Of a stretch of 64,000 nucleotides of DNA, positions 47,808-58,300 are shown in pieces (within the stretch, counting starts at the first letter, position 1; each line of letters starts with the position of its first letter). The position numbers and the translations under genes are program-made. The DNA comes from Pigoraptor vietnamica (Eukaryota > Opisthokonta > Filasterea), in NCBI GenBank assembly GCA_943704525.1, contig CALSCQ010002401.1, forward strand, positions 1 through 64,000, given 5' to 3'. The notes beneath the pieces were generated by a model. That model was not told the DNA's origin, did no database searches, and saw nothing but the letters and a program-made list of their open reading frames with translations.

Positions 47808-50442
47808 TCACTGCGAGCCGTCCTGAGGCACCGGCGTCGCACTCCCGGACGGCGTTCCCTCTGCCGACGCGCGGCTGGCTGGCGAGCTCTCGCCAGAGGC
47901 GGCCATGCGAGCCGTGATTTCCTTTGGGTGGCCCTTGCCCGTGAGCTCACCGCGTGCGCGCATCCGCTCGCGCTCCACGCGCCGCGCAATGCCAGCGGCC
48001 GTCGTTGCGCGCCGAAACTCCATCTGCAGCCAGCGAGACTCAGACCCAAATTGCGCAAGTTGGAGACGCATCAGCCAGTCACAATGCTGCATCGCCCACC
48101 TGCCGCTCGTACTCCTCGGGGTTCTCGGCCTTCCACTTTTGCGTCGCACCCGTGCGCTTCTCGCGACGCGCATTCTTCTCCGGCGGGCGCTCGTCGTCGT
48201 TGCAAGTCATCACCTTTTGGCGGAGATTGCCCAGCGCAGTCGCAAGCGCAACATCATCCGCGAGCGGGTGCGCCTGTGAAAGCAAGGGCAACGAATGTCA
48301 GAGCAACTGCCTTACGCTCGTACACACCGGCGCGTGCGCCTACCTTGTACGGCGCAATCTTTTCCACCGTGATGAGGCGACGGCTCAGCACATAGCCCGC
48401 CAGCCGCTGCTCCGAGTTGGCGACAAGGCGAAAGCACGGGTGTGTGGGCACGTGCGATGGGTTGTACCTGCGTTGCATATTGGTTAGACGCAGCAGTGCG
48501 GATAACAACGCAGCGACACAAGCTGCACGTGCACCACAGGCACGCACTCGGGTCGGAAGCACGGCATCCAGTAGACGAGGCGACCGCCCATGCACAGAAA
48601 TTTGGCGGCAAAGTCGAGCAGGTCCCCGAGGACGTCCACGAGTTCATACGGCTTCGATTGCGGAATATGCGATGCGCGCCTGCGGGAAGAGGTTGAGGTT
48701 AGTCCGTCGTTCAGCATGGCACGTGACAACCGTCGCAACAGCCGCACTCACAGGTGCTCGGGGATCTGCTTGAGGTCTTTCCCGTCCTTCACGCCAATTT
48801 TGCGCGCCCCCTCGCGAATTCCGTAGGGTGCTGGACGAGCAGGGGCCGGAAAGTGCATCAGTAGCGATAAATACCGTGCAACCCACACACACACACATTT
48901 CACACATTCAAACGCGCGCGCACACAACAGCGACTCACGGTCTGCCACAATGGCGTGGAAGTACTCGTCGGCGCGCCACGGCAAGTGCGCATTGTCCGAC
49001 GCGAGAATGCCCACAAACCGATCGAGGATGCCGTACTGCACAAAGTTGTCCCGCATCCACACATCGCCTGTGCGAATGCGCGCATCAGCACGCGCCCTGC
49101 GACCACGTTGGACGCGACAGACAGGCACTCACTTGACGCGATGCCCTTTCCTCGCAACACGAGCGGGTTGATGTCGGAGCCCAACACCATCGCACCATGC
49201 ACAGCGCACGGCACCAAGAGGCTCCCTGCACGCACGCGCGTCAGGAAAAACACAACCACACAGGGCAGCCAGAGTAAGGGTGGGTCACAGCGATGCTCTG
49301 CGGGCACCCACCAGTACCAACGAACGGATCAAACACAAACGATCCTGGCCGACACTGCAGAGGCACGCGCGAGGTTGAGGAACAAGCGTCCAGTCACACT
49401 CCACGCACAGCCGCCGTGGCAGTACACATCCCTACACTACCGCCCAGCGCCAGTTCTTATGATAGGCGCCCCATATGCAGGCCAGTTAACGACAGACACC
49501 CCTTGCGCACCCACCATGGCCATGTTGGACATGATGAAGGACAGCTCGGCGTCCATCGATGTCGTGGCAATGAACCGCCGCTTCTTCAGACTGTACGCGT
49601 CGAGTGTGTCGCCTCTTCGGGACTCGCCCAACTGCGCAGCACCCGCAGAGTCAGAAAGTGGCGTCACGGAACAACAAAGCGCGCGTTGCGGCGTCACAGC
49701 TGAAAAATGCCCACAAATCTTCCAAAATACAGCACGACGGGTTCGTCCGGGATGTTCGTCGAGTCATTGCCAAAGTATTCGAGGAGCACAAACACGCGAT
49801 CGGGGTTGGCGAGCACGATGGGGCCGTCGAAGTCGAGAAACGCGAAGCTCTCGATGAGGCCCAGATTGCGCCGAAGCGTGCTCTTCTTCCCGTACGACTC
49901 GATGACGACTTTGAACGACGTCTGCGCTTTCGTGTGAGGCAGCTGCGCGCCGAGTGCAAGGGGAGTGTCACAATTGAAACACACCTGGCTGCATCCACTG
50001 CCACGCACCTTGAGCTCGTCGGGGTACGCGCGGACGGCGTCGTGCACTTCGGCCAGTGTTGCGCCATGTCCCCATAGCTCATATATGGACCTGAAGAATT
50101 ATTGCTCTGTCAATCGCGGGGATGAACCGCCCGCTTTCATGGTGCCGCACTGTCACTCAGTGCCACCCACTGCCACCCACTTGATCAGAATGGCACGCGA
50201 GAGCACAAGCGGGATCGCGGACGGATTGTCAAAGTCCACCGACAGAAAGGGGTGCTGCAAGGAGCGAACGTGTAAATTGGAGTGAAAAGATGGCGCGCAC
50301 ACCACCCCAGCACGCATACCTCGTCGCTGTAGTCCGCAGCGTCGTACCGGAGGCCCGCGCCATATAGCAAGCACAGCGACTCGAGCTCCGGCAAGCGAAA
50401 CTCGACATGCCAGTTTGCAAAATACACGAGGTGCCGCCGCAT
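47808..50442 (-). CDS. TRMT11: tRNA (guanine10-N2)-methyltransferase catalytic subunit
   Basis: TRMT11 (yeast Trm11) methylates N2 of G10 in tRNAs together with TRMT112. From ATG 50442 it begins MRRHLVYFANWHVEFRLPEL, a close match to the family N-terminus. SIYELWGHGATLAEVHD and the THUMP-like part FKVVIESYGKKS follow, then FLDFDGPIVLANP and YFGRFV. The methyltransferase domain has SAM motif I VFDPFVGTGSLLVPC, then LGSDIN. The catalytic DPPYGIREGARK is completed only after splicing (GACC/CACCC). PYELVDVLGDLLDFAA and GGRLVYWMPCF follow. The C-terminal tail is charged and Ser/Ala-rich, ending PVPQDGSQ with TGA at 47810-47808. About ten exons. The basic low-complexity tail is an extension not typical of the family. 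Confidence 0.9.
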
Positions 50443-51098
50443 TCTACGCGCCACTAGCGATAACTCCCCTACATGCACACCGCAGCAAGTCTGCTCAGTG
50501 GGGTTGGTGGGCATGCATCGGCTCAGTCTTGTGAGCTTCAGCAGTTGGCTGCGGCACGTGCAACGGTAACAGATCGTGACGCACACAAGACGTCACTTGA
50601 ATTGAAGTGATCACGTGCGTTCCCATGGGGAGTGGCGTGTGCAAGCCCTGCTTAAATCCATTCGCTCCCTTTCGACTGTAACTTGCGCGTCACTGTCTGT
50701 CTCAGTCTTCGCCAAGTGCACTCGCGTCGACGCCCTTCACCGGAGACGCAGACAGCGTTTCGTTCGACGATTTGCCCAGCCGCTGAGAGTGACGGCTCAC
50801 GGTGGGCCCCGGCGCCTGTCGCTCGCCCGCAGCAGCGTTTATTCCCCGGCGGCCTCGTTGCTGAAGCGTCGTTGCAGTGCGCACTGCTCTCTCGTTAACT
50901 CGTTCTTCCGGCGAAGTTTGTACTGAATTCGGAACTGTCGCAACGGCCGGCTGTCCGACGGTGCCGATCGTTGGAGTGCGTTTACTTTCCCGCCTGAACA
51001 GAAGCGCAAATGCCGGATGGCGTCAAGGGAGGCTGACTGATTGCTCACAAAAGGAAGGGAAAATCCGTTCGCTTTGTTGCTGGCGCACAACCGCGACA
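50443..51098. promoter_or_regulatory. Divergent upstream region, TRMT11 / GT61-like
   Basis: 656 bp between divergent starts. The GT61-like frame stays open upstream to about 50877, but an ATG directly before the membrane anchor is the natural start. Nothing else is recognised. Confidence 0.5.
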
Positions 51099-52766
51099 AT
51101 GCGCCGTTCCACGATCGCTTTCTTTGGGGCCGCGTTGGTGGTGGTGTTCGTCCTAATGCGCTCGTTCGCTTCGGATGCGCCAGCGCGGCGCGCCCCACCA
51201 TCAGTCGCTGCTGCACTCGTCGAGGATGAACTCGCGTCGTTTCGGGTGTCGAAGAGTGGCTGGATGTACGCGGACGCTCCGCTCTACGGCCGTTCGCGAA
51301 AGTTGCAGTCGCGGGCTGACGACCAATCAGAGGTTCGCCCCCTACGTTCCGTGCATCTTTCCCAACACGCGATCAGGGTGCTCAACCCGGACGGTCCCGG
51401 GCGCATGCTTCCATTTCAGCGGGCCTGCTTTACAGTGCGAACGCTCGCCTTGATGTCGCAAGCCCAAACAGCGTCGGCGGACGGCAGAATGCACGAGCGC
51501 TGGGTCGCGTGGCGGAAGGCGTACGACGAAGCGCTGTCGAAAGTGTCCGACGCCGACAATATCGACCTCAACACGGGCGAGCAGCTGGTAATCAACGGCG
51601 AATTCACCGACAGCCCGACCATCGACGCCGACGACTATGTCTGGATAGACGAAAGCGCCGCCGGCGTCGGCGACGACGCGCCCAATATTGAGCGCGTTTC
51701 GCAGACCGTGCTCGACACGGCCGTCCACTTAACGCGTGCCCATGGCTCCGCCGCCTATTTTGTGCTCGCGCGGCATCTGAGCAATCTTATGGCTGCGCAC
51801 GAACACTTCTTTGCGGTCACAAACGCGAAACTGGCGCTTACACGCGAGCGGAAGGACTCGGCCAGTCGGACGCAAGACTTTCAACTGCACGGCAGCCTCT
51901 TCGACGAACTGGACACGATCGTCGCCGTGGACGCCGTGGCGGACCCGGGCCTTGCGGAAGTCTTCCCGGCACTGAAGCTCTTTGCGTCGCCGGCCAACCT
52001 CGTCATCGTGTCGACGAAGGACATGTCCCCCGACGACGTCATCTGCGCTTCCGAGGGCGCGTTGGTGACGAAGATTGAGTTCACGCAAGTACCGGAGGGC
52101 AGTGCGGAGCGCACACGCGAGCGAGAGGGCGGCGATTTCGCTGCCATGCGAGTGGCGGCAGCACGGGCGGCCGTTGTCGAATCGACCGTCCGGCAGGTAC
52201 TGGGCATCCTGCGCGCGCACATGCTGGGCGCGCTCGACCGGCTCCGCACCAGCCAAGGTCGGCGAAAGCCCGCCAAATTGGAGGCGCTACGAGTGCCGCA
52301 CGTCGCTGTGCTGAAGAACGCGCGCTCGCCGAAGCTGGGCAATGCGAACGCCCTCGCGGCGCGCCTCCTGAACGAAACGTTTGCCGTTCGACTGGTGCAA
52401 ACGCAGAACACCACCTTTCATGATCTCGCGGATCTACTGCGACGCTCGCACGTTCTCGTGGGCGTCCACGGGCCGGACCTCGCGGCGTCGCTGTACATGA
52501 ATCCCGGCACGGCCGTCGTGCAGCTTTGTCCCTACGGAATGGTGCGCGCCTGCAACTCGATCTACGGTCGCGTCGCGCACTTCATGGGACTGCGGTACCA
52601 GCTCGTGAACTCGCGCCTGTCCGAAGTGAAGTGGCCCGACGCGACGATGTCGGCGCAGGCGCGCGAGATGGCACAAAAGGGCAACATGCCCTTCCTCGTG
52701 CAGCAGGACATCGTCGCCAATCTGACGGCAACACTCGCCGCTGTCGACGCCGCGATCGCACCGTAG
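51099..52766 (+). CDS. Single-pass type II membrane protein, GT61-like (tentative)
   Basis: Intronless frame of 555 residues. It starts MRRSTIAFFGAALVVVFVLM, a short basic head and one hydrophobic helix (about 5-21) typical of Golgi type II glycosyltransferases. The luminal part has no clear motif until the C-terminal third. There, VPHVAVLKNARSPKLGN, FHDLADLLRRSHVLVGVHGP and LAASLYMNPGTAVVQLCPYG resemble the signature block of GT61/DUF563 enzymes, where a buried HGA(G/A) loop precedes LPPGTxVVEL. The family Ala after HG is Pro here and the following Gly is Asp. GT61 enzymes add xylose or GlcNAc to glycans in the secretory pathway. The substrate cannot be told. The assignment is a motif-level inference. 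Confidence 0.5.
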   Translation: MRRSTIAFFGAALVVVFVLMRSFASDAPARRAPPSVAAALVEDELASFRVSKSGWMYADAPLYGRSRKLQSRADDQSEVRPLRSVHLSQHAIRVLNPDGPGRMLPFQRACFTVRTLALMSQAQTASADGRMHERWVAWRKAYDEALSKVSDADNIDLNTGEQLVINGEFTDSPTIDADDYVWIDESAAGVGDDAPNIERVSQTVLDTAVHLTRAHGSAAYFVLARHLSNLMAAHEHFFAVTNAKLALTRERKDSASRTQDFQLHGSLFDELDTIVAVDAVADPGLAEVFPALKLFASPANLVIVSTKDMSPDDVICASEGALVTKIEFTQVPEGSAERTREREGGDFAAMRVAAARAAVVESTVRQVLGILRAHMLGALDRLRTSQGRRKPAKLEALRVPHVAVLKNARSPKLGNANALAARLLNETFAVRLVQTQNTTFHDLADLLRRSHVLVGVHGPDLAASLYMNPGTAVVQLCPYGMVRACNSIYGRVAHFMGLRYQLVNSRLSEVKWPDATMSAQAREMAQKGNMPFLVQQDIVANLTATLAAVDAAIAP

Positions 52767-53324
52767 CTTGTGGCGCCGGTCACCTTTTCTGACAGCGGAC
52801 GGACACGTGCGGGCTCGGCGCGGTCATCGCAGGCGCCGGCCAAGGCTGATCTGGAGTAAAATAGTCACGAGATCGTTAGGTAGTGTAGTAAGTGCCAGTT
52901 ATGGTACAGGGTCCCAGGGTACGTCGTGTTGAATATTTGCTGCGCTTAGGCGTCGGTGCACGCCAGGTGCTCGACTGGGCGCCGAACCAGCACCGGCTGT
53001 GACAGGCCGGCCCCCCCGCGGCCCGGGCCACAGCCAGTTAGCCATCACGGGCACGAGCCGGAAAGACTGACGGCAGAAGCCACGGCGTAGCAAGTCTAAG
53101 TCCGCGCACAGACACCAGTCATAGCACACGCAGTGCCGGCAAAACGAGTAGCCTGCCGTCCAGTTGACCCGTACAGTTGCCCGGCCATGGGTTTTTGAGT
53201 CGAGTTGGCCAGTTGCCTGTTACCATATTTAGCTGACGTCATCACAGCCAACGTTCTGTCTCACGTCGGGCGGATCACTCAAGGGACGCCATCTCGTTAT
53301 TAGCCCGAGAAGCACACACACACG

Positions 53325-53372
<48 letters not shown>

Positions 53373-53523
53373 CCCTAATATACGCACCGATATAGCGCAG
53401 ACACCACCTAGCAACGGATCCACTTGAGCAGACAGATCGCTGTGTTATATACTCGGTCTGAGTCTTTGCTTTGCACTAGACTTCAGCTTCCTGCGCACTT
53501 GTCAATAGCTCGCAACCCCACAA
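52767..53523. other. Intergenic with CA microsatellite
   Basis: 757 bp without a supportable gene. It contains the CA tract at 53313-53370. Confidence 0.6.
53313..53370. repeat. (CA)n microsatellite
   Basis: Nearly pure CA run of about 58 bp with early CG and TA interruptions. Confidence 0.95.
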
Positions 53524-54652
53524 ATGGCATTCGGCGACGGCAGTGCGGAAGTGCACGCACGCAATTCGTGGCGTGTCGAACGGTATGCGCGCTTCGTTCC
53601 CGCGCCACGCGGCGCTGTCGAGCGTGACACGGGGGCGGCGGCGGAGTCGCAAGCCGCGTGGCCTGCAACGCAGGCGATCGACGAGCGCGACGTGGGTGAG
53701 GGGCGCCGCCCGCAGCGCGCTGCGGGAGAGTGGAAGGTTCGTTTTTTCCGAAACCTCGCCGATGTGCCCGTGATGCGCTGTTGACCGCCCAGCGCTTGAC
53801 TGAACGTGCTGTAGCACATTGCATCGCCGTACGAGGACGTCTGGCTCACCGTCACAGACGTCGGCTTTCTCGTCATTAACAGCGGCAACATGGTCCTGGT
53901 GGGTGGATGGCCCCCACGGAGAGGCTTCATTATGAATGACTAGGACGTATCCATATAGAGGACAGTGCTAACGGCACAGTCTTATTGGCTGCAGGAAAAC
54001 CGGCCGCTGTTCAACGGGCTCGCGTGCATGCGACTCGTGTGCTGTAAGGACGTCGTCACGTTTTACTTCAAAGATGGGAGCGAAATGCGTCGCGCGCGCA
54101 TAAAATTCGCGAGCCATTCGCAAGTCGCGCAGCGCACGCCACTGGACGAGTTTCTCCAGTCCCTCTCGCGCTTCGTCGACACAGCGGCTGTGGTCAAGCG
54201 CCTGCCCGATCCGGACACGGCGGTTGTTGCGCCCACTCAGCCCGACGCATCTCGTGCGCCCAACGTGGTGCCGAGTGACAAAGCGGGCGCGACGAAAGCG
54301 CCCACACCGAAGGAAGCGCCACTCGAACGTTTGGCCAGCGTGGCCAGCAAACCTGCATCAGCTCCCGCCCGCGACTACATGCCTGTCGACGCCAGCGCAC
54401 GGGGGCGCACGATTGCATCCATCGGCGAGGTGTGGAGTGCTGCATATCCGTAACGTCGCTGCATCCGCGTGTGACCCGAACACGGCGCAGGCTATACTGG
54501 AGGGGCGTGCAGCCGCCAGTGGAGACGACGCGCGCGGGGAACCGGGGCTGTCGGCTTTTGTGCGCCTGTGCCTGGCGGACGAGTCCTTCCCCGACTTCGT
54601 GTGCCAAGTGGAGGTCGAGCTCCGACACATCCTCCAGCAGGCGAACGAATGA
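53524..54652 (+). CDS. REC114-like meiotic recombination protein
   Basis: REC114 is a chromosome-axis cofactor of SPO11 that promotes meiotic double-strand breaks, working with MEI4. Four exons (53524-53736, 53815-53898, 53995-54429, 54491-54652) join in phase to 297 residues. The N-terminal part has the REC114 PH-domain signature: WRVERYARFVP, GEWKHIASP, EDVWLTVTDVGFLVINSG, ENRPLFNG, FYFKDGSEMRRARIKFAS and EFLQSLSRFVD. A disordered Ala/Pro/Lys linker follows. The last exon supplies the helical C-terminus AFVRLCLADESFPDFVCQVE, the REC114 MEI4-binding-like helix pattern. Intron 2 has a clean GTGCTAACGGC branch-point context. The call rests on motif order from memory of the family; other PH-fold proteins remain possible. 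Confidence 0.62.
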
Positions 54653-54773
54653 TGGGCAAGCCGCGAACAGATAAAACTCGAATTCATACAGACAGCGGCG
54701 ACGCAATTCAAATGCAGGGGGCGGCGGACCCAGCCGTCCACGCCCAGCAGGAGCCACCAAGGCCGCCGATGCA

Positions 54774-57561
54774 CTATCGGTTGGCCATCGCAACGAGATC
54801 ACGCCGCTGCGACACGGGCGGGCTGTCGGAGCCGTAGTCGTGCACAAGCGAGTGTGACAGGCGCGGGATTTCCGGCGTGAGGCGCATGCGGTTCTTCGCC
54901 GCGCGCTGGTGCGACTCCTCCATTTCGCGGTAGCGGTGCTCCTCGAGATAACCCTGCATCCGCGCCATTCTATCAGCCACCACCCACCACCACCTACGAC
55001 AAGGGACGGCGCAAACTGCGCGTAGTGACAAACAAAGCACTCACCGACTCGTACTCGCGGCTCTTGACGCGGTAGGGATGCGGCTTGGGCTGCGTCTTCT
55101 CGCGCTCCCGCAATCGGTCTGCAGGTCGTGGAGCCATCGGCCATGAGCGGAATAACAATGATGGCAGTGTGGCTCGAAGCCTTCCGGTGGAAGGGACACA
55201 CACAACCCCAGTCCCACTCACCCATCCGCTTCTGTTCGACCTTTCGCTGCAGCTCCAAGATGCGCTTGTCCTTCACCTCCTCCTTCGTTGCCACCTTCTT
55301 CAGCTCATTCCTGCGCGCCGTGCAATGGACAGTCAGACCCCCTATTGCACCATCCACGCAAACGCGTGCTGCCACACAGCACGCAGACATCACTCACGCA
55401 CAAGTGCCAACACGCGGAACCCACCGAATCGCCGCCTGGCGTCCCTCTTCCGCGCGGTGGCGGGAAATCTTGTCGATCTTGGCCACCAGGCTCTCTTCCT
55501 TCTGCTGCTTGGCCTGCAGAATTTCCCTCCGCTTCGCCTCTTCGTCCTGTTCAATCCGCATGCGAAGGAGTGCCAGCCGCTCACGCAACTGCGCGGAATA
55601 GGGCGAGTCCCACTCGTCAGCGCCATCGACTCGACTGTCAACACAACTCATTACACAGCGAGAGCACGTGACACGCACCTCCAACACGGACATCTCGGAG
55701 AGCAGGCCGACGCCGGACGTCTCAGAGAGGTCGACAAACTTCGTCTTCGACAGCGGCACCGCCTCGAGTGCGCGGATTTGGCGGATGAGCTCGGCACGCT
55801 TCTCGCGCTCGGCGGCCTCCTCTGCCTCGGCCTGGAGGCGCAATTGCTCCAGGTCCTTCGACATCTCCATCACTGTAATTACGTCAGCGTAAGGGCCGGT
55901 TTTCAAATTAAACAAAAACACGAGGGCCCATTCGTGCCACTCGCAGGCACGACCCACACACTGCAACATCTCCTCCTTGAAGCAATCCGACACACGAGCA
56001 CAGCCAGCCAATTTTCTCACGCACCAATCTTCTGCTTCGACTCCTGGACCTTCAGCTTGGCCTCGGCGGCGTTTTGGTGTGCCTGGTTCGTGAGTTCGAC
56101 GAGCCGCCTGTTCACCTCCTCGTCCTCCTCTCGCTTCCGCCGCGCCTCTTCCAAAAGCCGCTCCGCCTCCGACTGCATGGCCACGACGACCTCGCGGTTG
56201 CCCTTGGCCACGGCCTGCCGCGCAGCGATGGCCTCTTCGTAGCTGAGGAGCCCCTCGAGGTGCCGTCGCTCAATCTCCTCCATGTCCCGCACCATCTGCT
56301 GCTTGCGCTGCTCCTCCTGCCACTTTTCAAACTCGCTCAGGTCGTGCGCGCCAGACTCGAGCAGCGCCAGCTTGCGCGCCTCGAGGTCCTCCTTGCGCCG
56401 GAACACAATTTCCTCGCGGAGAATGGCCGCCGTGTTGAGCTTGATCGGCACGTTCTCCGTCGGCGGCGGCAGCGGAATCGCCTTGCTCTTGTCGAACTGG
56501 AGCTGCGCGAGCCGCTCCGCCTCAATTTCCTGGCGAATTGTCCGCGTCTTGTCGCTCACCGTTCGCCGCGCGCAGTCAAACGCCCGCCGGTTCGATTCCC
56601 GCAGCAACTCTTCCGCCTTTCGCCGGTTCTCATCCCTCTGTCGTGCGAGCTCTTCCCGCTCAAAGCCGCCCGCGTACGTCGTCGTCGGCACGTCGCGCGC
56701 CTTCGGCATCGTAGGAATCGGCACTGGCTCCGGCACCAGGCGGGGGCGCGGGCGCGTGAGCTTGAAGGGCTTCGGTTCGGTGGGCGCGGGCGGGGGCCGC
56801 GTGGGTATGCCGACCGTGCCATTGTTGAGCACGTCCTCCAGGCGCGCTATCAGCTCCGTCGCCGCAGGAATCGCGCGGAGAAGTGGTTGCACGAGGTTCG
56901 CGTGCACATACGCGGCATCGTAAATGCGGCCCCACTCCTGGCGCAGCTCGCGGTCGATCCGCTCTGCGTCAAAGATGTAGGCGAGCAGGCGCTGCATGCG
57001 GTAGGGGTCCTGCGACTGCACCATCTTCCTGAACATAGGGAACCCGAGGTCGTCGAGGCGGAATATGGCCACGTACAGCAGCGTCACGTAGAGACTCCGC
57101 TCGCTCCGCAGGCACGTTTCCCCCGTCGACGCGTAGAAGCCCGCGACGGCCGCGTTGAGTATCCGGGCGTGCCGCGCGCACCCGCCAAACAGCTGGTCCA
57201 CGAGCAGCCTGTCCGAGGATTCCGTCACGGGGCAATTGCGCTGGGCAAAAAAGGCGTCCGCATGCTCGTCGCTCGTCGTCATGCTCGCGTTGAAGCTGTC
57301 GAGGAGCGCGCTGCACACCGACAGCAGTTGCCGGTGGGACAGTGGCTGCCCGGTCATCGTCGGTTGCGTCATCTGGCGCGACAGGCCGCTCTGCAGCATG
57401 CTCTGCCCCGTCGCGCCCCGCGCGTCCATTTTAAAACTTGCGCCGCGCGCAACGCCCGCCCGCGCAATCGAGGGAAACACGACCGGGTCCGAGTGGGCCT
57501 TCCGTGCGTCCGTCGCCGCGCCGGCGGTCGGCGGCTGCGAAATGCCCGTGCTCGTGGACAT
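54774..57561 (-). CDS. CFAP99: CFAP99-like flagellar protein
   Basis: Cilium/flagellum-associated coiled-coil protein. From ATG 57561 (MSTSTGISQPPTAG) a disordered head leads to a helical domain: LLSVCSALLDSF, YVTLLYVAIFRLDDLGFPMF, KMVQSQDPYRMQRLLAYIF, RQEWGRIYDAAYVHANLVQP and LLRAIPAATELI. The segment EPKPFKLTRPRPRLVPEP and the following PTMPKARDVPTTTY are typical of CFAP99. The rest is a long charged coiled coil (EELARQRDENRRKAEELLRE, DMEEIERRHLEGLLSYEEA). It ends after several introns with HSLVHDYGSD and QRRDLVAMANR, TAG at 54776-54774. The first coding exon spans about 1.5 kb (57561 to about 56029). It implies the organism builds motile flagella. Confidence 0.75.
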
Positions 57562-58300
57562 GCGCGTCCCAGGAAAAGCGAGTCTACCTGAACAACAGAG
57601 GCATGAGTCAAAGGGACGAGTACAGAGGGCGCGATGAGGGAGAAATGAGCGCTTGAGTGCGTTTGGCTCAAAAGCTATGGACTGTGGGCTATATACTGGG
57701 ATCTCCATGGTGATGGTTCTGGTCACGTGAGTAACCACGTGACAGACATCGGTTACCCTCCCGGATGTGAAGATTAGGATGGTTCTTTCGCGCGTAATTT
57801 ATTGTGCGCTTTGTCCACAGACATTCACCCCATTGTTAGTATTGAACTCTATGGAAACTGAGAGATCAAGACACCAGCCCATGAGGCGGTGTTCTGAATG
57901 CGGCTATTAGGGGCCTGAACAACACGCGTGTGCGCGATGGCTGTGCGAGCACTGCGTGTGTGTGTGTGCGTGTGCGCGCGCCCTTCACTCTCATTCTGTT
58001 CTCTGTTTGTGCGTGGTGTGTCTGTGGTGCGAGTGGACTCACCCTCCCGTTAGCGCTGTTTCCTCTCACACTTGGCGCGCCACAACGCGTCCTTCCCGCC
58101 ATCTTTTGTTGCTGGGAAATAGGCTTCACCTCCCTTATCAGCGGAGAAACTTTAGTCCGCCTTTGCTTTTTGACGAAAGAGCTTGGCCAAAGTTTGATCT
58201 TTGCTATTCTCCGTGTGAGTCTGCTGACGTATCGCGCGTGTTCGCTGCGTCCTTCTTCCCGCGCTGTTTCAGTGGGCGGCTGTTGACGTGTGCCTTCGCA
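57562..58300. other. Intergenic / 5' region of unrecognised gene
   Basis: About 740 bp upstream of CFAP99 and of the next plus-strand gene. No clear protein is seen. Start-side exons of the plus-strand gene may lie here but cannot be fixed. Confidence 0.4.

Noticed and set aside
50877-51098. 74-residue N-terminal extension of the GT61-like protein
   Set aside because: It lies before a start that places a basic head and membrane helix exactly at the N-terminus; the extension is low-complexity and begins at an ordinary upstream ATG without support.
56074-57591. 505-residue plus-strand frame opposite CFAP99
   Set aside because: Low-complexity antisense shadow (Arg/Leu/His-rich) of the CFAP99 coding exon.
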